From: an uncultured Mollicutes bacterium | GTDB taxonomy: Bacteria > Bacillota_I > Bacilli_A > RFN20 > CAG-449 | NCBI GenBank assembly: GCA_900551385.1 | Contig: URVS01000093.1 | Span: 1-6,106, forward strand | Length of the DNA: 6,106 nucleotides | Reading direction: 5' to 3' | In this document: one piece after another, positions 5,017 through 6,106 of the stretch | How positions within the stretch are numbered: position 1 is the first letter of the stretch | Layout: each line of letters starts with the position of its first letter | The notes under the pieces: generated by a model | Told to the model about the DNA's origin: nothing | Seen by the model: the letters and a program-made list of their open reading frames with translations, nothing else | The model's database searches: none | Translations under genes and position numbers: made by a program

Positions 5017-6106
5017 TATTTTTTACCATTCAACCTTACTCTAATAGAATTAATAACACAAATTAACATAACACCAACATCTGCAAAGACTGCCACAATA
5101 AGAGGTAACCCAACCAATCCTAAAATCATGAATAAAACTTTCATCACGATAGAGAAAACAATATTTTCAATAACAATTTTTTTAGTTTTCTTTGCAATTT
5201 TAATTGTATCAGGAATTTCATCGAAATTATCAGTAACTAACACTACATCACTTGCTTCAACAGCTGCATCAGAACCAAGTTTCCCCATAGAGAACGCTAC
5301 ATCAGATAAAACCATAACAGGAGCATCATTAATACCATCACCAACAAAAGCTAATTTGCTTCCCTGTCTCTTTTTACTGTCCAAAAGCTCAACCTTTTCC
5401 ACTTTTTGATCAGGAAACAGTTGTGCATAATATTCATCCAACTGCAATTCTTCCGCAACAGCCTTTCCGATTTTTTCATCATCACCAGTAAGCATGACTG
5501 TTTTTTCCACACCGATATGTTTCAAATCAGAAATTGCTTTTTTGCTGTCCGGCTTTACTTCATCTGTTATCAGAATGCATCCGGCATATTGACCATCTAC
5601 TGCTACATAAACCTTTGTACCAACTTTTTCACAGGCTGTGTACTCCACATGCTCTGAATCCATAAGTTTCGTATTGCCGGCATAAACTTTCTTCTTTCCT
5701 GCCATGGCACTGATTCCATATCCGGAAATTTCCTTGTAATCAGAGATAACTGATTGGTCAATTTCTTTTCCATAAGCAGAGAGAATGGATTTTGCAATAG
5801 GATGGTTAGAAAAGCTCTCTGCCTGGACCGCATACTCCAGAACCTGTTCTTTTGAAAATCCATTTGCAGGCAGAATATCAGTCACATTGAAAACACCCTT
5901 TGTAAGTGTTCCAGTTTTATCGAACACAATAATGCTGACATTATTAAGCGCCTCTAAATAATTACTTCCTTTTACAAGAACACCTCGTTTAGATGCCGCA
6001 CCAATACCTCCGAAGAAAGTCAGCGGGATTGAAATGACCAATGCACATGGGCAAGATACCACAAGGAAAACAAATCCTCTGCGAATCCACTCTGTCCAGC
6101 CTCCGC
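5016..6106 (-). CDS. Zn/Cd/Pb-type P1B-ATPase (cadA/zntA family), 5' end off the window
   Basis: The frame stays open to the right edge; the last codons read GGWTEWIRRGFVFLVVSCPC, so the N-terminal metal-binding domain and first membrane helices lie outside. Counting residues from V1 at 6062: CPC metal site (4-6) in the TM6 helix, phosphorylation motif D48-KTGT, HP (87-88) of the nucleotide-binding domain, TGDD (192-195), GDGINDAP (241-248), and two last helices with MK (307-308) and FADVG (326-330). CPC with these Lys and Asp residues is typical of the P1B-2 subgroup, which exports Zn2+, Cd2+ or Pb2+ using ATP. The segment V250-G260 (VMVLSDVAFSMG) departs from the common LARADVGIAMG. The 3' end overlaps acpS by 1 nt. 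Composition changes sharply inside the gene near 5350: upstream codons include many CTG, CAG, ATC and GGA, while downstream ones are AT-rich like the rest of the window. Confidence 0.93.
   Translation of the reverse strand, partial: GGWTEWIRRGFVFLVVSCPCALVISIPLTFFGGIGAASKRGVLVKGSNYLEALNNVSIIVFDKTGTLTKGVFNVTDILPANGFSKEQVLEYAVQAESFSNHPIAKSILSAYGKEIDQSVISDYKEISGYGISAMAGKKKVYAGNTKLMDSEHVEYTACEKVGTKVYVAVDGQYAGCILITDEVKPDSKKAISDLKHIGVEKTVMLTGDDEKIGKAVAEELQLDEYYAQLFPDQKVEKVELLDSKKRQGSKLAFVGDGINDAPVMVLSDVAFSMGKLGSDAAVEASDVVLVTDNFDEIPDTIKIAKKTKKIVIENIVFSIVMKVLFMILGLVGLPLIVAVFADVGVMLICVINSIRVRLNGKK

Noticed and set aside
4960..5863. Frames antisense to or in another frame of the ATPase (plus 4960-5409, plus 5406-5657, minus 5603-5863)
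   Set aside because: The ATPase frame carries all P-type signature motifs in order over the same DNA; the others show no domain, no start signal and unnatural composition.
6060..6062. GTG as a real start codon of the ATPase
   Set aside because: The frame continues upstream as GGWTEWIRRGFVFLVV, which is family sequence leading into the CPC helix, so the GTG is an internal valine and the gene is cut by the window edge.

Overview
The window is about 75% AT and bacterial. It has AAAGGAG-type ribosome binding sites, TGG for Trp, and TAA or TAG stops. Codon use and gene content suggest a low-GC Firmicute of the gut Bacilli/Erysipelotrichia/RF39 type. This is an inference; there is no rRNA or other phylogenetic marker. 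Both ends cut through genes.

Layout, left to right. (1) 1-534 (-): the N-terminal 178 residues of an exported protein with a SipW-type-looking leader. Its promoter abuts a run of 19 A/T pairs. (2) 551-889: AT-rich gap with that promoter, the homopolymer and a perfect 7-1-7 palindrome resembling a PerR/Fur-family box. (3) 934-2264 (-): a two-gene unit, an MscS-family mechanosensitive channel followed 2 nt later by a small one-TM coiled-coil protein of unknown function, ending in a hairpin terminator. (4) 2265-2423: divergent promoter region with an imperfect palindrome next to an extended -10. (5) 2424-4519 (+): a pair of COG0523/CobW-like metallochaperone GTPases, ending in a strong terminator. 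The first carries an 81-residue insert made almost only of His, Cys, Asp and Glu. The second lacks the GTPase-domain CxCC and appears fused to a DUF1980/YcgQ-like C-terminal domain with a CC motif. (6) 4705-6106 (-): a Zn/Cd/Pb-type P1B ATPase, cut at its 5' end, overlapping by 1 nt the start of acpS (holo-ACP synthase). This unit has its own terminator, back to back with that of the GTPase pair.

The right half reads as a metal-homeostasis neighbourhood: two GTPases that probably bind and allocate zinc (or a related metal) face an efflux ATPase. Osmotic protection (MscS), ACP maturation (AcpS) and an exported protein flank it.

The main points for a second look are the metal-ligand repeat insert and GTPase pair, the composition break inside the ATPase gene (about 39% GC or more upstream, about 27% in the last 60 codons), and the A19 tract beside the exported protein's -35 box.
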